Below, in pieces: positions 46,924 through 58,816 of a stretch of 64,000 bases of DNA. The translations under genes and the position numbers were made by a program. The DNA comes from Craterostigma plantagineum (taxonomy: Eukaryota; Streptophyta; Magnoliopsida; Lamiales; Linderniaceae): assembly GCA_027422505.1 (NCBI GenBank), contig JAPQWV010000649.1, positions 186,001-250,000 of the forward strand, in the 5' to 3' direction. Position 1 is the stretch's first letter. The number at the start of each line of letters is the position of its first letter. The notes beneath the pieces were generated by a model. The model did not search any database. It had not been told where the DNA came from and was given only the letters and a program-made list of their open reading frames with translations.

Positions 46924-49900
46924 TATGAATTGTTACTCAGCCGGTACGAGATATTACTTAATCTCATGTGGTATTTATTTCAAATGTTTCAGTACCTGGA
47001 AGGCATAATGTGTTATAATTATCATATAAATTGTTACCAAAAAACTGATAGGAGATATTACTTATTCTCATTCGGTATTAGTTTTAGAAGATGTGGTACC
47101 AGAGTGGAGTAAAGTGGTACATTTGCTATTTAATATTAGCAGATGCGGTACTAAAAAGGAGTAAAGCGGTATAATTATCATAAGAAGCGTTACCCAAATT
47201 GGAATAATAAAATATACCAAAATAATGTGGTACCAGGTTGCGATGAAGTGCTACCGAATCAACAAGTCCGTGTTATGGGCGGAAAAGCTGAATAAAATAA
47301 TGTGGTACCAGATTGCGATGAAGTGGTACCGAATAAACACGTCCATGTTATGGGCGGAAAAGATGAATAAACACGGGTAAAAACATCTTTTTGCTGCATT
47401 TGGGGCCTGAACTCTAATAAAACATTAAATTGGGTCCTTCTCTTTAGCTCAAACATTACTGGGGTCTAATTTCTAACCAAACTTGCTAATAGGGCCTGAC
47501 ATTTAAATAGCCCTTAATTTTTTGGGTAAATTCCATCATTCCCCTACGTGTTTTTACTAAAATGCACGTTCCTACCTTGTGGTTTTTAAATTGCGCGAAA
47601 CCCCCTTATACTTCTTAAAACTTAACACCGTGCTCCCCGGTCAGCACATTCTGCCCGTGAATGCATTACACGTGCTGTAATTGCGACTGGAATAAGAATT
47701 GTTCATATTTTTTAACACAAATGACTAAAATATCCCTAAGTCATCTTCTTCCTCTCGATAACTCGCCGAAATGACCAAAAAGCTTGAACACACGGTAACT
47801 AACAGAAATCAACAGACGGAGAATAGAGTTGAATAGGGTAAAATTGCCTCACCCAATTTTAACATAGACAATTCTTTGGAGAACAACAGAGTAAAATTGG
47901 ATGGTCTGCGCTGATTAGCGATTCAAGCTACTCAAATAATCGCACAAAAAGAAGAAAGTTAAACACTTACAAATCGACGATGAGATTCAAGAAACTTGGA
48001 ATCTCCGACACTTTGAAGAAGAAAGGACAGACAACACTTTGAAGAAGAAAGGACAGAGCAAGAAAACATACGAATGATTCTTTACGCACAACCTAAAGAG
48101 ATCATACCACCTCAATTATTGGGATTCAAATGTATTGTGAATCTTCCTTCCGCTAAACACCATACCTCGTGTTATCTTTTTGTTCATACATATCTATAAG
48201 TGTGAAATATGTTCCCCTGAGAGAATTACAGAAACGGTGTTATTTTGAGATTGGAATTACAAAACTAGTTGAGTTTTTAAACCTATTACAAACTAATCAA
48301 CTTTTTTTATTTCTAACTATTTTATTTTCATTTTAACTACAAAAATACTTGAAATTACAAATCTTAACTATTTTTATATTCAAATAGAACAATATTTGTT
48401 AATAATTAAATTTTTACCCCAAATTATTTTAACTCAAATATATTAAAAATATATTATTAAAGAAATGCCTTGCTTCATAGAAACACAATAGAATTCCTCT
48501 TCTACAACTATATTAAGCAAAATATTGATTAGTTAAACCAATATATTCATTAAAAATAAATTAAAAGAAAAATAAATAACTATACATTGAACTCGTACTA
48601 TCCAATATTGATTAATGGTCCGTGTTTTGAGTGTCCATTACAAGAGTCACGTTGGAAACCTCCTTTTCATCTGGTACACAATCCTTATTTACGTCCACAG
48701 AGAAAAGTCGGACAGAAGTGAACATGGCGATATCCATATGAAATGGACCGTCACAAGAAACACTCAAGGAAAAACCATGATGATTTTCCATGACAATTTA
48801 TCTAGAAATGTTTTTATCAGGTATTGCTTATTTGAATGTTTTATGATTTTTTTATAAATTTTAATAGTACGAATTTTTATAAATGTTGATAGTACGAGTT
48901 CAATGTATAGATATTTATTTTTCTTTTAATTTATTTTTTAATGAATATGTTGTAGAATAGGAATTCTATTGTGTTTCTATGAACCAAGGCATTTCTTTAA
49001 GTAATATATTTTTAATATATTTGAGTTAAGATAATTTGGGGTAAAAATTTAATTGTTAACAAGTGTTGTGCTATTTGAATATAAGAATAGTTAAGATTTG
49101 TAATTTCAAGTATTTTGTGGTTAAAATGAAAATAAAAATAGTTAGGAATAAAAAAGTTGATTAGTTTTGTAATAGGTTTAAAAACTCAACTAGTTTTGTA
49201 ATTTCAATCTCAAAATAACATCGTTTCTGTAATTCTCTCATGTTCCCCTATGTGGTTAGCGTAAGCTTCGTCAGTCTCTTACAAAATCGTGCTAAGATGA
49301 TCAACCCTGTATCAGAGGGATTCGCCACGGAGTCGTCGCTCAGCTTCCATATCTGCAGATTTTCGAATACAAAATCGTGCTAAGATGATCAACCCTGTAT
49401 CAGAGGGATTCGCCACGGAGTCGTCGCTCAGCTTCCATATCTGCAGATTTTCGAAGGTGGTGACCCATACGTGATATATTTGCACATTTGAAGCTCAAGT
49501 TCTTGAAATCGAGGGTATTCCTCAGTTACGCTCATAGGCCCATCTCGATTGCCGATAGTTTCCTCCATCAGGCACCCCCAACCAAAAAGCCTCAGACCTA
49601 TGTTGATTTTGTCTGGTGGTATTTTATTCCGTGAACCGATTGAAATCGTCTGTCCCAACAAGTGTGTTCCAATTCCTGTTCCCCTTCAATCTTAGCCGTT
49701 GGATTTTTGATCTAGAGGTCCACAAATTTTGTCTCTTATTTATTAATTGTTTTTAATTTCATATTCCACCAAATCATAATATCATTATTATTTCATGTGT
49801 ATTATAAAAATAAATAAACACATCCAATTATTCCTTGTTTTATTATGATCAATTTGATATCCATATCTTATATTTTACGATAATCATAAAATCGATTTAA

Positions 49901-50238
49901 CAAAGTGGGACAGGAATTGGGACACTCTTGTTGGGACATACGATTTCAACCGTCTTTGAACATCCCTTGTCACGTAGATTTAGGCATAGATTCCTAAAAT
50001 TTATTTAAAAAGTTTACATTGCTCTTTTATCGTTCATGAGAATGACACCTCGACGAGAGAGGAAACAGAAAATAAGGAAATACGATAAGGGTAAAACGGA
50101 AATTCTGCTTTTTGTCTGACCGTTAGACCAAATTTGACTGGAAGGAGTAAAATTAAATAAACCATAATGGTATTTTAGGCTACTTAAGAACTTTAGGGGT
50201 TTTGATGCTTATTTTTTAACCAAGGGTAGATGATATGC
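46924..50238. repeat. Tandem unit 4
   Basis: Fourth copy, 3315 bp, slightly shorter through single-base losses (for example in A-runs near 48520 and 48556). Followed by unique sequence tttaccctaa. Confidence 0.9.
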
Positions 50239-50476
50239 TATTTACCCTAATTTTTTTCTCTTTTCTTCTTCAAATTTATTCTCGTTCCTTAAATTAGATT
50301 TGGGCCTAATGACAGATTCAAGGCCCATCATGAAACGTAATTGAAATACTTTAGGCCTAAATCGTTAGCCCAAGCCATAGTTTTCTTGTTCATTTTAATA
50401 GTATCATCACAAATGAAATACTCTGTGTCTATCCAGTGGGACAATGTCATCTCATCACCTTTTCCCATATTTTCTA
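50239..50476. other. Spacer between the tandem array and element M3
   Basis: Unique sequence without a recognisable gene. Its last bases, tattttcta (50468-50476), are the left target duplication of M3. Confidence 0.6.
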
Positions 50477-50999
50477 GGGAGAATTTCATGTCAGGCCCTG
50501 AAAATCTTTGAACTTTATGTTCAGGCCCTGTCAGTAAAGGAGTTAGTTTAGAGGACGTATTTTCTGTAAAAATTCAAGTATGGGACCAAAAAATGTTATT
50601 TGACGAAAATACCCTTACTAAAATGTTTTTTTATTTTTTTTCCAGCGAAAGTCTATACGTGTTGCACGTGGTCTTATATGGAGCGGTACTTTTACTTCAT
50701 TTTATGTTACTAAGTTATAGCATATTGTTATTGTGTAACAAAGAAACGTTACTCTCCAATGATATTGTGTTACGTTTCTATTGCAAAATGTTACAGAACA
50801 TTTTTTATTTAATGATCGAATTCATTTTTCTTGCACTGAATCGGCACAAAATAATTCGACTGCCCCATCCAACCGATTTCGACATGTCATGTTGGATTCA
50901 TTATGATATTGACGACACACGAGGTAGATTTTGCTTGTCTAATTAGGGTGCAAATTCGAGAATATGATTGTAAATCAAATCTAGAATTCGACATAAATT

Positions 51000-53900
51000 G
51001 CAAGTAATCGGTATAAATTCGAGGTATCCATAAGAAATCGAGGTCTATTTTACCTTATTGAGTTAATAGCGCCGAGATTTATGCACTTTTCATCCGTTTT
51101 TAGTGTCGTTTGTGATTTTCGTTATATTCCCTCATATCCATTGCTTGTATACAGAATGTGTTATTTACGACAGATAATGCGTTATTACCTTTCATCGACG
51201 TGTTACTACTAAGTCAACATTTGTTATTAACGATAAGACATTTGTTAGTTTTTGCTATGTTATAAGTATTTCTTTTTTATATGATTTAGGAAAAATATTA
51301 TATCCGTTTCTTGCAACTAATCGGTATAAATTGGAGGTACCCATGAGAAATTGAGGTCTATTTTACCTTATTGAGTTAATAACGCCGAGATTTATGCACT
51401 GTTCATCCGTTTTTAGTGTCGTTTGTGACTTTCGTTATATTCCTCCCGATCCATTGCTTTTATACAGAATGTGTTATTTATGACGGATAATGCGTTATTA
51501 CCTTTCAGCGACGTGTTACTTCTAAGTCAACATTTGTTATTAACCATAAGACATTTGTTATTTTTTGCTATGTTATAAGTATTTCTTTTTTACACGATTT
51601 AGGAAAAATATAATATACGTTTCTTGCAACTAATCGGTATAAATTCGAGGTACCCATGAGAAATTGAGGTATATTTAACCTTATTGAGTTAATAACGCGG
51701 AAATTTATGCAGTTTTCATCTGTTTTTTAGTGTCGTTTGTGATTTTCATTTTATTCCTTTCGAGCCGTTACTTGTTTACAGAATGTGTTATCTACGACAA
51801 ACAAGGTGTTATTACCTTTCAGCGATGTGTTATTATTGAGGTATATTTTTTTCTATATTCGTTATTTCTGACGATTAAAGCTGCAAATTAGATATACAAA
51901 TCATATCCACGATCATTAACAATAATTTCAACATATTAGGTCATAAACTTTGAATTTTGTGGGGTCCTTCAATCTATGTGTTAGCGGGTTGCAGTGTTTT
52001 TGGGGGGGCATCGCAATTATTTTCTGAAAGCATAAAGTGATACCCGTAAATTTGTATCTGTTATTAAAAGGAACACTTGTGTTTATAGTTTAGGCGGGAA
52101 TCTTAATTTTTCAGCATACTGTTGGGAGGGAATTTCAGGGGACTATTAGCGGGAATATCAATTTTTTGCTTAAAGGGTCCATAAAATATTGTGTTACAGT
52201 TATGAAGTAAAGCGTTACCAATTTGAGTTTTCAGAGTAGAGTTTCTATATTTAGTGTTTATAGTTTTAAATTAGGGTTTGGGTTAGGGGTTCGGGGTTTG
52301 GGGGTTCGAGATTTGGAGTTTTGGGGTTCGGGTTTTGGGTTTAGGGTTTAGGGTTATGTTTTATAAATGTTGCTTGTGATGTAATGTCGAACTTAGAGAT
52401 GTTTCGTGATATAATTTTTAATGTTACATTTCACATTATGAAGTATACTCTATGTTTGCAACGAACGGGACATTGGTTACATGACAAACAACCACAACAA
52501 TGGACCATTAACCTCAACGTCAATAAAATTTGATTTGTCAGTGGAGTTCTTTGGTTTAAATTCATCAAATTATATATTTTCCTTTATGAAAATCTTTTAC
52601 CTTCTAGAATAAGTGCATCAACGATCGAAATTTATCGAATTGTTGAAGTGTTATTGACAACAATATAATCCGTTATCAGTCCACTATTTTGGGTTATAAC
52701 GTAAGTTTTTCTTGATTTCGCTAACATAAGGAAGATGTATTTTATTCTGAAAATGTGTTAATACATAACGGGTCAATCATGGTGGTATTCACTAACCACA
52801 CAAAACCATCCAGATGCATCATGAAGCTTCTAGAAAATTCCGAACTATGTGGTATCAGCATAGATCAATCCGTCATGACAATATGTTCATATGTTATCAG
52901 TTATCATTTTTGTGTTATAACGTAAGTTTTTGTTTGCTTAATCATAGTTTTCACTAATAAAACACAAACTTTAACTAAGATGCACGATCAAATTGACTTT
53001 ATTTACACCACGGTTCAACATTAACGTCGTGATTTTTAGTCGATTGGGCCAATAACACCGACATTTATGCGGTTTTTAGCGTAGTGAGAATATAATGGTA
53101 AATCGAATCTAGATTTCAGCATAAATTGCAAGTAATCGGTATAAATTCGACGTACTCATGAGAAATTGAGGTCTATTTTACCTTATTGAGTCAATAACGA
53201 TGAGATTTATGCAGTTTTCAGCTGTTTTTTAGTGTCGTTTGTGATTTTCGTTCTTTTTGCCCCGATCCATTAGTTGTATACAGAATGTGTTATTTACAAC
53301 AAAGAAGGCGTTATTACCTTTCAGCGACGTGCTACTTCTAAGTCAACACTTGTTATTAACCATAAGACATTTGTTTTTGTGCTATGTTATAAGTACTTTT
53401 TTTACATGATTTAGGGAAAATATAATATCCGTTTCTTACAAGTAATCTGTACAAATTCGAGGTACCCATGAGAAATTGAGGTCTATGTTACATTATTGAG
53501 TCAATAACGACGTGATTTATGCAATTTTCATTTGTTTTTTAGTGTCGTTTGTGATTTTCGTTCTTTTTCTCCAGATCCATTGGTTGTATACAGAATGTGT
53601 TATTTACAACAAACAAAGTGTTATTACCTTTCAGCGACGTGTTACGTCTAAGTTAACATTTGTTATTAACCATAAGACATTTGTTATTTTTTGCTATGTT
53701 ATAAGTATATCTTTTTTACACATTTTGGGGGAAAATATAATATCCATTTCTTGCAACTAATCGGTGTAATTCGAGGTACCCATGAGAAATTGAGGTCTAT
53801 TTTACATTATTGAGTCAATAACGACGTGATTTATGCAGTTTTCATCTGTTTTTACTGTCGTTTGTGATTCTCGTTCATTTTCTCCCGATCCATTGGTCGT

Positions 53901-54000
53901 ATACATAATGTGTTATTTATGACAAACAAGGCGTTATTACCTTTCAGTGATGTGTTATTTCTGTGTCAACATTTGTTTTTATTCTTAAGACATTTGTTAT
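51000..54000. repeat. About 310-bp repeats inside M3 (six copies in two blocks)
   Basis: Copies marked by caa(c/g)taatcggtataaatt start near 51000, 51317, 51627, 53130, 53438 and 53754 (spacing about 308-317 within blocks). Each has atgagaaattgaggtctatt, tttagtgtcgtttgtgatt, acagaatgtgttattta and acatttgttattaac in the same order. The blocks are separated by about 1.2 kb. Confidence 0.85.
52268..52362 (+). repeat. Short degenerate TTTAGGG-like patch
   Basis: A run of variants such as tagggtttgggttagggg ending in ggtttagggtttagggtta. It is too short and mixed to be a functional telomere. Confidence 0.65.
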
Positions 54001-54149
54001 TTTTGCGAAACTTATCAACATTCATATCAAGTTGACGATAATTTCAACATATCCGGTCATAACAACTGCAATCTTAGCAATATCTTTGATTTGGGTTTAT
54101 CACATGTAATAATATCGATAGTTGCCTTGGTTAAATCCATTTACAAATT

Positions 54150-54312
54150 AATATTGATTTCTCTGTTGCGGATCTCACGAGCGCGACGGTGTCGGGACGG
54201 AATCTGTGCGGCTTCTTGAAACCGCCGGTTGCCGGAGCCGACTTCCTCATGGCCTTTCTAACAAGCTGCTTCCTCCAGGCGATTTGCGAGAGGTTTACTT
54301 CGTGCGAGCCAT
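54150..54312 (-). pseudogene. Histone H3 fragment captured in M3
   Basis: Starting at ATG 54312 on the minus strand the sequence reads as the H3 tail (MARTK, then a stop where Gln5 should be), then TSRKSPGG. After a short deletion and frame change it continues as the highly conserved core ([21 protein letters not shown]). Similarity ends near 54150, at about residue 60. Stop, deletion and frameshifts make it non-functional. It lies inside the element, about 220 bp from its right end, so it was probably acquired by transduplication. Confidence 0.85.
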
Positions 54313-54533
54313 GAAAATACATGGTAGAAGAGATTTTGGTTTCGTTGCTTGTAGAAGATGATGACACAATAGAGTAATTTCGATAGATTATAAAGGGTAA
54401 ATACGTCTTATCGCATGAACTAGGTCTTTTTCTCTAATGTTTTCAAAATGTAGGTCCTTGTCACTAAAGTAAACTTGAATAGGGCCTGAACCTCAATGAA
54501 AACAGAAAATAGGGCCTGAATCATAATTAACCC

Positions 54534-55140
54534 TATTTTCTTTAAGTAAAATCAAGGTATCTTGTAGTTAATGCAAGTCATCATGTCTCTATAATAATAC
54601 ATGGCATCACACGCTTGCCTTCAATTATCTGAAAGCAACAACCTTTAGCTTCATTGTGTAATAAGAGAGAGATCATAATAATAACTCAGTGGAGGAACGC
54701 CATAATGTTATATTAACCATATGAGCTCGTTGAGAGCTGATATTAAGAAACAAATAGAGGAACTGTTTTCTTGTTATATACTATGTATCACTTGCTGTAT
54801 GTTACTAAGAGAAGACATTTTCCATATTTCCATGGAAATATTACACAAGCATTTCCATGTTTTCTTTACCATATAAATAACAGCAAGGGCGAGCAAAGAG
54901 AGACAGATAGCCATATAGTCCATCTATATAAATCGTATATGGATTAAAGGATGTCCACTGATTAGGTTTGATGGTTAATACTCGTTGAAAAGGAATATAA
55001 GGTTAGTGTCTTGAAAAAGAAAGGAGGCAGACAGCAACCAAATTCTATCCTCAGCTAACTATTTATAATGAGTGAGTGAGTGCTTCAGGCATCAGTCAAA
55101 CACCACTCAGATTTGACAATGCAATTCAAGATTAATTTCT
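54534..55140. other. Spacer without recognisable genes
   Basis: About 600 bases between M3 and the inverted-repeat block. No gene or repeat was recognised apart from the M3 target duplication at its left edge. Confidence 0.5.
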
Positions 55141-55757
55141 GGTATATATATATATACATACCACCGAAATACAGCCAATCGCTTTTCGATATCGCGTAAC
55201 ATGGGCTGCTTGCACTCGAAACCAAAACGCGTACTCGAAGATCATTCCATCTAGACATGTCCAAAATCAACCGTAACCGGCGGTTGAACCGTCTAACCGC
55301 CGGTTACGGTAACCGGCAACAACCGTAACCGGCAACCGTAATTGGCCGGTTACGGGGCGGTTGGTCGATTTGACCAACCGCAAACCATTGGTTAGGCGGT
55401 TAACCGGCGGTTAAAAAATTCAAAAAAATATTTAAAATTTAAAATTTTTGAATTCGCCGCCTCTATTTTTATAAAAAACAAAAAAAATAATTAATTAGCC
55501 GTTGTAACCGGCGGTTAACCGGGCTAACCGCCGGTTAACCTGACAAACCGCCGGTTACAACGGACATAAAAAAAAATCTTTAAATAATTCAACTCTCTCT
55601 CCCTCTCTCTCACTCTCTCTCAGTCTCTCTCTCATTAGTCTCTCTCACTCTCGCTCTCTCTCTCTCGCTCTCTCTCGCTCTCTCTCTCGATCTCTCTCTC
55701 TCGCTGCCTCTCTTCCACGCGCACACGCCACCAACCACCACCACCCGCCGCCGCCCG
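55141..55757 (+). repeat. Left arm of an 8.6-kb inverted-repeat block
   Basis: Reads as the reverse complement of 63206-63793 with few differences. It includes about 110 bp outside the hAT terminus (ataccaccgaaatacagcc), the terminus tagacatgtccaaaatcaac at about 55253, the CCGGCGGTTA-rich subterminal region, and the CT-rich tract. Confidence 0.9.
55590..55705 (+). repeat. CT-rich microsatellite tract
   Basis: Mixed (CT)n with interspersed tctcgctctc words, followed by a Pro/Arg-coding-like CCG-rich stretch to about 55990. The minus-strand Gly/Arg/Glu-rich open frames here are composition artefacts. Confidence 0.85.
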
Positions 55758-56077
55758 CCGCCGACCACCTCCGCTCCGCCAGCCCCGCCACGCCAACCCC
55801 ACCGCCCGCCACCTCGCCCGCCACCACCTCCCACCGACCACACCACCGCCGCAGTCCCACAGCCCACGGCCGCCACGCGCCGCCGACGAGTCGCCGCTCA
55901 CCACCACCAGCCGCACCACCGCCGCAGCCACCGCCACGCGCCGCCGCCGGCCACACTGCCGCACCGCCGCCACGCCACCGTCGCACCGCAGCCACGCCAC
56001 ACTTGGTATCCTTTTCTTAGCCTTTTTAGTTTTTTATCTAACCATATTTTTTATACCCGTCCGTGTGTAGATTATTT

Positions 56078-58331
56078 TTAAATGGATCGTGGTGGTGGCC
56101 GACGTGGTTCTTGTGATCGTGCATCGAGGGCCAGCAAAGGGAAGCAAGTCGTTGGTAGTTCATCGCAAGATGAATACCAACAATACGACCGAACGAGTTC
56201 TTGGATATCGCTGACGTGCTCAGCAGCGACTTGAACGAGGACGTGGTCGGGTTCGAACCGTCGCCGGGAGCAAGCTCGCATGCCGTGCAACATACGGAGG
56301 CGGAAGCGGAGGCGGAGGAGGAAGCGCCGACGCAAACCGGCGCCGGCCGGCAGCTGCAGTCGGACGTCTTCGCGGTACACTTTAAGAAAGTACCTACTAG
56401 TATAGTTAATCAATTTAAAGCTATTTGTAACTAATGTGGTAAGGAGTATAATTTTAGAAAGGGGGCGGATATGGGTCAATGACGACTACCCATCTCCGTT
56501 CAAAACACCCGTCTAAGGTAGGGTTAGCACAAAACCAACAGCAAATGTTCGGCGGAACGGACTACTCCGCGTCGGGACCGGCAGGCGGGAGCGGAAGCGC
56601 AACGTCGTTGTTTCATTACAACGAGGACGTTGCGCGACGGGAGCTCGCCAAGTTCGTAGCCGCGAAGCACCTACCATTTCGATTTGCCGATGATCCGATC
56701 TACGAGCATTGGATCAAAACCGCATACAACCCTCAGGCGAAGACGGTTTCTAGGAGCACCCTGACACGGGATACTAGGAAGACGGTCATCGCGCTTAAGC
56801 GCGACTTAGTTGCTTTAGTAGGTAGTTTAGGAACTAACGTGTCGATTTGCTCAGATATATGGAGCGATCATTGGCAACGTTCATCGTACATGGGCGTGAC
56901 ATGCCATTGGGTCGATGATTCGTGGATGATGCAAAGTGCTTGATCGCATATAGGGAGTTCGATGAAGCGCACACGGCGCAAAACATTGCGATCAAGCTTA
57001 GGACGATCTTATCGGAGTATAGGATAGTCAACAAAGTCTTTTCAGTATCGTTCGACAATGCGAGCGCAAATAACGCGAGCATTGAACGCTTGAAGGAGTA
57101 CTGTCAGCGGTCAGTCGGTGGACGATTTTTCCACGTGCATTGTTTTTGCCATTAACCTTTGTGTGCAAGACGCGCTAGTTAGTTTGAAGGAGCAGGTGCA
57201 GCCTATACGCTACACGATCACCTACCTGATGCGGCATCCGTCTTTGTGGAAGAAGTGGAAGCGTTTCTGCGCTAGAGAAGATGTACAAGCCAAGAAGTTT
57301 AGTTTAGACGTACCCACCAGGTGGAATTCCACTTACAAGTTGCTGTACAGTTCGATGGAGTATCGACAGCATCTGTGCGACTTCTTTGCCGAAAACAGAG
57401 TTTTGTCGTACATTTTAGTTGCGGAGATGGGGGACCCGTGCAACAGTTTATGTGACATACTTCAAGTATTTCACGACGCCATCGAGGCGATGTCGGGTTC
57501 ATATTACCCGACTTCTATACTTGCATTAGATCATTGCGTTAAAGTCGCAATCATACTCGACGGGCTTCGGTTTGATCCAGTAGTCGGCGAGGCCGTTGGG
57601 AACATGACTACCAAGTGGCTCAAATATTTCTTTGAGTTGCCGGATATCTTCATTATAGCGAATATATTGGATCCGAGATGGCGTTTAGATGGTACAGGTA
57701 GACTACTAGAATGTTACTATACGAAGGTATCGTCGGGCAGGGTAGTCGATAGCATTTATTGGCAGAGCGTACTCGATCGAGCACATAGCTCTTTAAAGGA
57801 TCTCTTTAAAGAGTATAAGCCCGATTTTGGCCACGACTCGTCTCGATCGGCCTCGGGACGCGGTCAATCTAGTTCTACTAGTAGTCGATCTTCACGATTA
57901 GCTGACTACTACGACATACTCAACGCAAACAAGCGTCCAAGGTCCTCCCAAAACCCTACATTGAACTCGATAACTTTATGTCGACGACTTTCGAGTTCGA
58001 GGACGAAGATGAGTTCAACGTCCTTAGATGGTGGTCGAGGGTGTCGCCAACGTATCCAACGTTGGCGAGGATCACTCGGGAGATCCTTGCCATCCCGGTC
58101 TCGATGGTCGCGGTGGAGCATGATTTTAGCATGGGCGGTTTGATCTTGAGCGAGAAGCGTTCGAACTTGAGTGTCGACAACCTCGAGTACCAATGTCTTC
58201 TCGACGATTGGACTCGAGCCGAGTATCGCACCCAAGATGAGCGTGCCAGCGACTCGCCCGACGACCTTTTCGAGGACACGACCGGCACGGAGACAAGCGG
58301 TGGCAACGGCGGCGACGGCGAGGATTATTAG
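56078..58331 (+). pseudogene. hAT transposase, BED zinc finger to hATC domain, broken
   Basis: In order: a probable start at 56082 (MDRGGGRRGS), a BED zinc finger (VHFKKVPTSIVNQFKAICN, then CGKEYNF; second half THLRSKHPS, about 56485), the transposase core (SICSDIWSDHW near 56850; SFDNASANNASI near 57050; PTRWNSTYKLL near 57315) and the C-terminal dimerisation domain (SMVAVEHDFSMGGLILSEKR, about 58100-58165). Lesions: frame change near 56185, TAA in the zinc finger near 56433, and frame changes near 56465, 56930, 57125 and 57970. This is the RNase H-like Ac/hAT superfamily. The size and order are complete, so the gene decayed by point mutations rather than large deletion. Confidence 0.87.
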
Positions 58332-58816
58332 AGGCATCCGGCGAGGCGTGGACTCCACATCAACAAACAAGCCCGAAAAAAGATAAGTATCTGACTCTTA
58401 TAATTTTTTTTGTACAAATAATTGTTAGGTTTACGGCTAACTAATGAATTGTTTATTTCAGGTACTTCAACTCAAGATTTGCACAAGCCGATTACGACGA
58501 CGAAGCCCGAAAAAGATAAGTATCCATCTATATCTCAAATTTTAAATTATTGTAACTTGTAAGCTTTATAAATTATAACTAACAAATAAATTCGTATTTT
58601 TAGGTACTTCAAAATTTCAGGATGAGTTGACGGATCGTACTTTATAGTGGCTTCGCCCGTGATGGGCTTCAACAAGTCCACGCGCCTAAGCGAAACGACG
58701 CCTGGACTGACTGGAGCCTTTCTCGGACGAAACACCTATATAAGTACTTCAAATTTGCCTAGATCGGATTCTGACCGGACCATAGGAAGAGTGATTTTGA
58801 TTGGATTCCGACCGGA
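58332..58816. other. hAT 3' flank with short tandem duplication
   Basis: Contains a roughly 140-bp imperfect duplication (gcccgaaaaa(a)gataagtat near 58371 and 58506; ggtacttcaa near 58461 and 58604). It ends with two ccgaccggacc-like words before the telomere-like tract. No gene was seen. Confidence 0.55.

Larger units (their letters stand above)
36969..50238. repeat. Tandem array of four 3.3-kb units
   Basis: Units start at 36969, 40287, 43605 and 46924 (spacing 3318, 3318 and 3319) and the last ends near 50238. Copies are nearly identical over their whole length, differing only by scattered single bases. Each unit contains the 3' half of element M2, a 1-kb long-TIR element, a duplicated 87-bp segment and a 287-bp inverted-repeat element. 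The junction between units is gctatgaattg; the first unit has ccatatgaattg at its left edge, so the breakpoint has about nine bases of shared sequence (tatgaattg). Confidence 0.93.
50477..54533. mobile_element. Mutator-like non-autonomous element M3, 4057 bp, carrying a histone H3 fragment
   Basis: Begins GGGAGAATTTCATGTCAGG and ends AATTAACCC. The flanks tattttcta (50468-50476) and tattttctt (54534-54542) form a 9-bp duplication with one mismatch. The left end has two CAGGCCCTG motifs about 30 bp apart and the right end two AGGGCCTGAA motifs about 30 bp apart, as in M1 and M2. tttgacgaaaatacc lies near 50601. The interior holds roughly 310-bp repeats, a degenerate telomere-like patch and, near the right end, a histone H3 remnant. 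No transposase was seen. Confidence 0.8.
55252..58816 (+). mobile_element. hAT transposon, 5' complete, 3' end missing
   Basis: The 5' terminus tagacatgtccaaaatcaac is followed by a 300-bp region of CCGGCGGTTA words in both orientations, the plant hAT subterminal style. A CT-rich leader and a broken transposase gene follow. No matching 3' terminus is found before the telomere-like tract at 58817. A fitting inverted terminus occurs only at 63687, on the far side of a telomere-like tract and a Copia element. Confidence 0.75.

Noticed and set aside
36969..50238. Regularly spaced direct repeats as a CRISPR array or rDNA
   Set aside because: Units are 3.3 kb, near-identical throughout with no spacers, and contain no rRNA sequence.
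50593..50946. Open frame of 117 codons near the left end of M3
   Set aside because: Mostly hydrophobic, low-complexity translation of AT-rich transposon DNA with no recognisable motif, and the family relatives M1 and M2 lack it.
52268..52362. TTTAGGG-like patch as a true telomere or chromosome end
   Set aside because: Too short and degenerate, and embedded in transposon sequence on both sides.
55610..56000. Three overlapping minus-strand open frames of 88-121 codons rich in Gly, Arg and Glu
   Set aside because: They are complements of the CT microsatellite and CCG-rich tract of the hAT leader; composition alone keeps them open.
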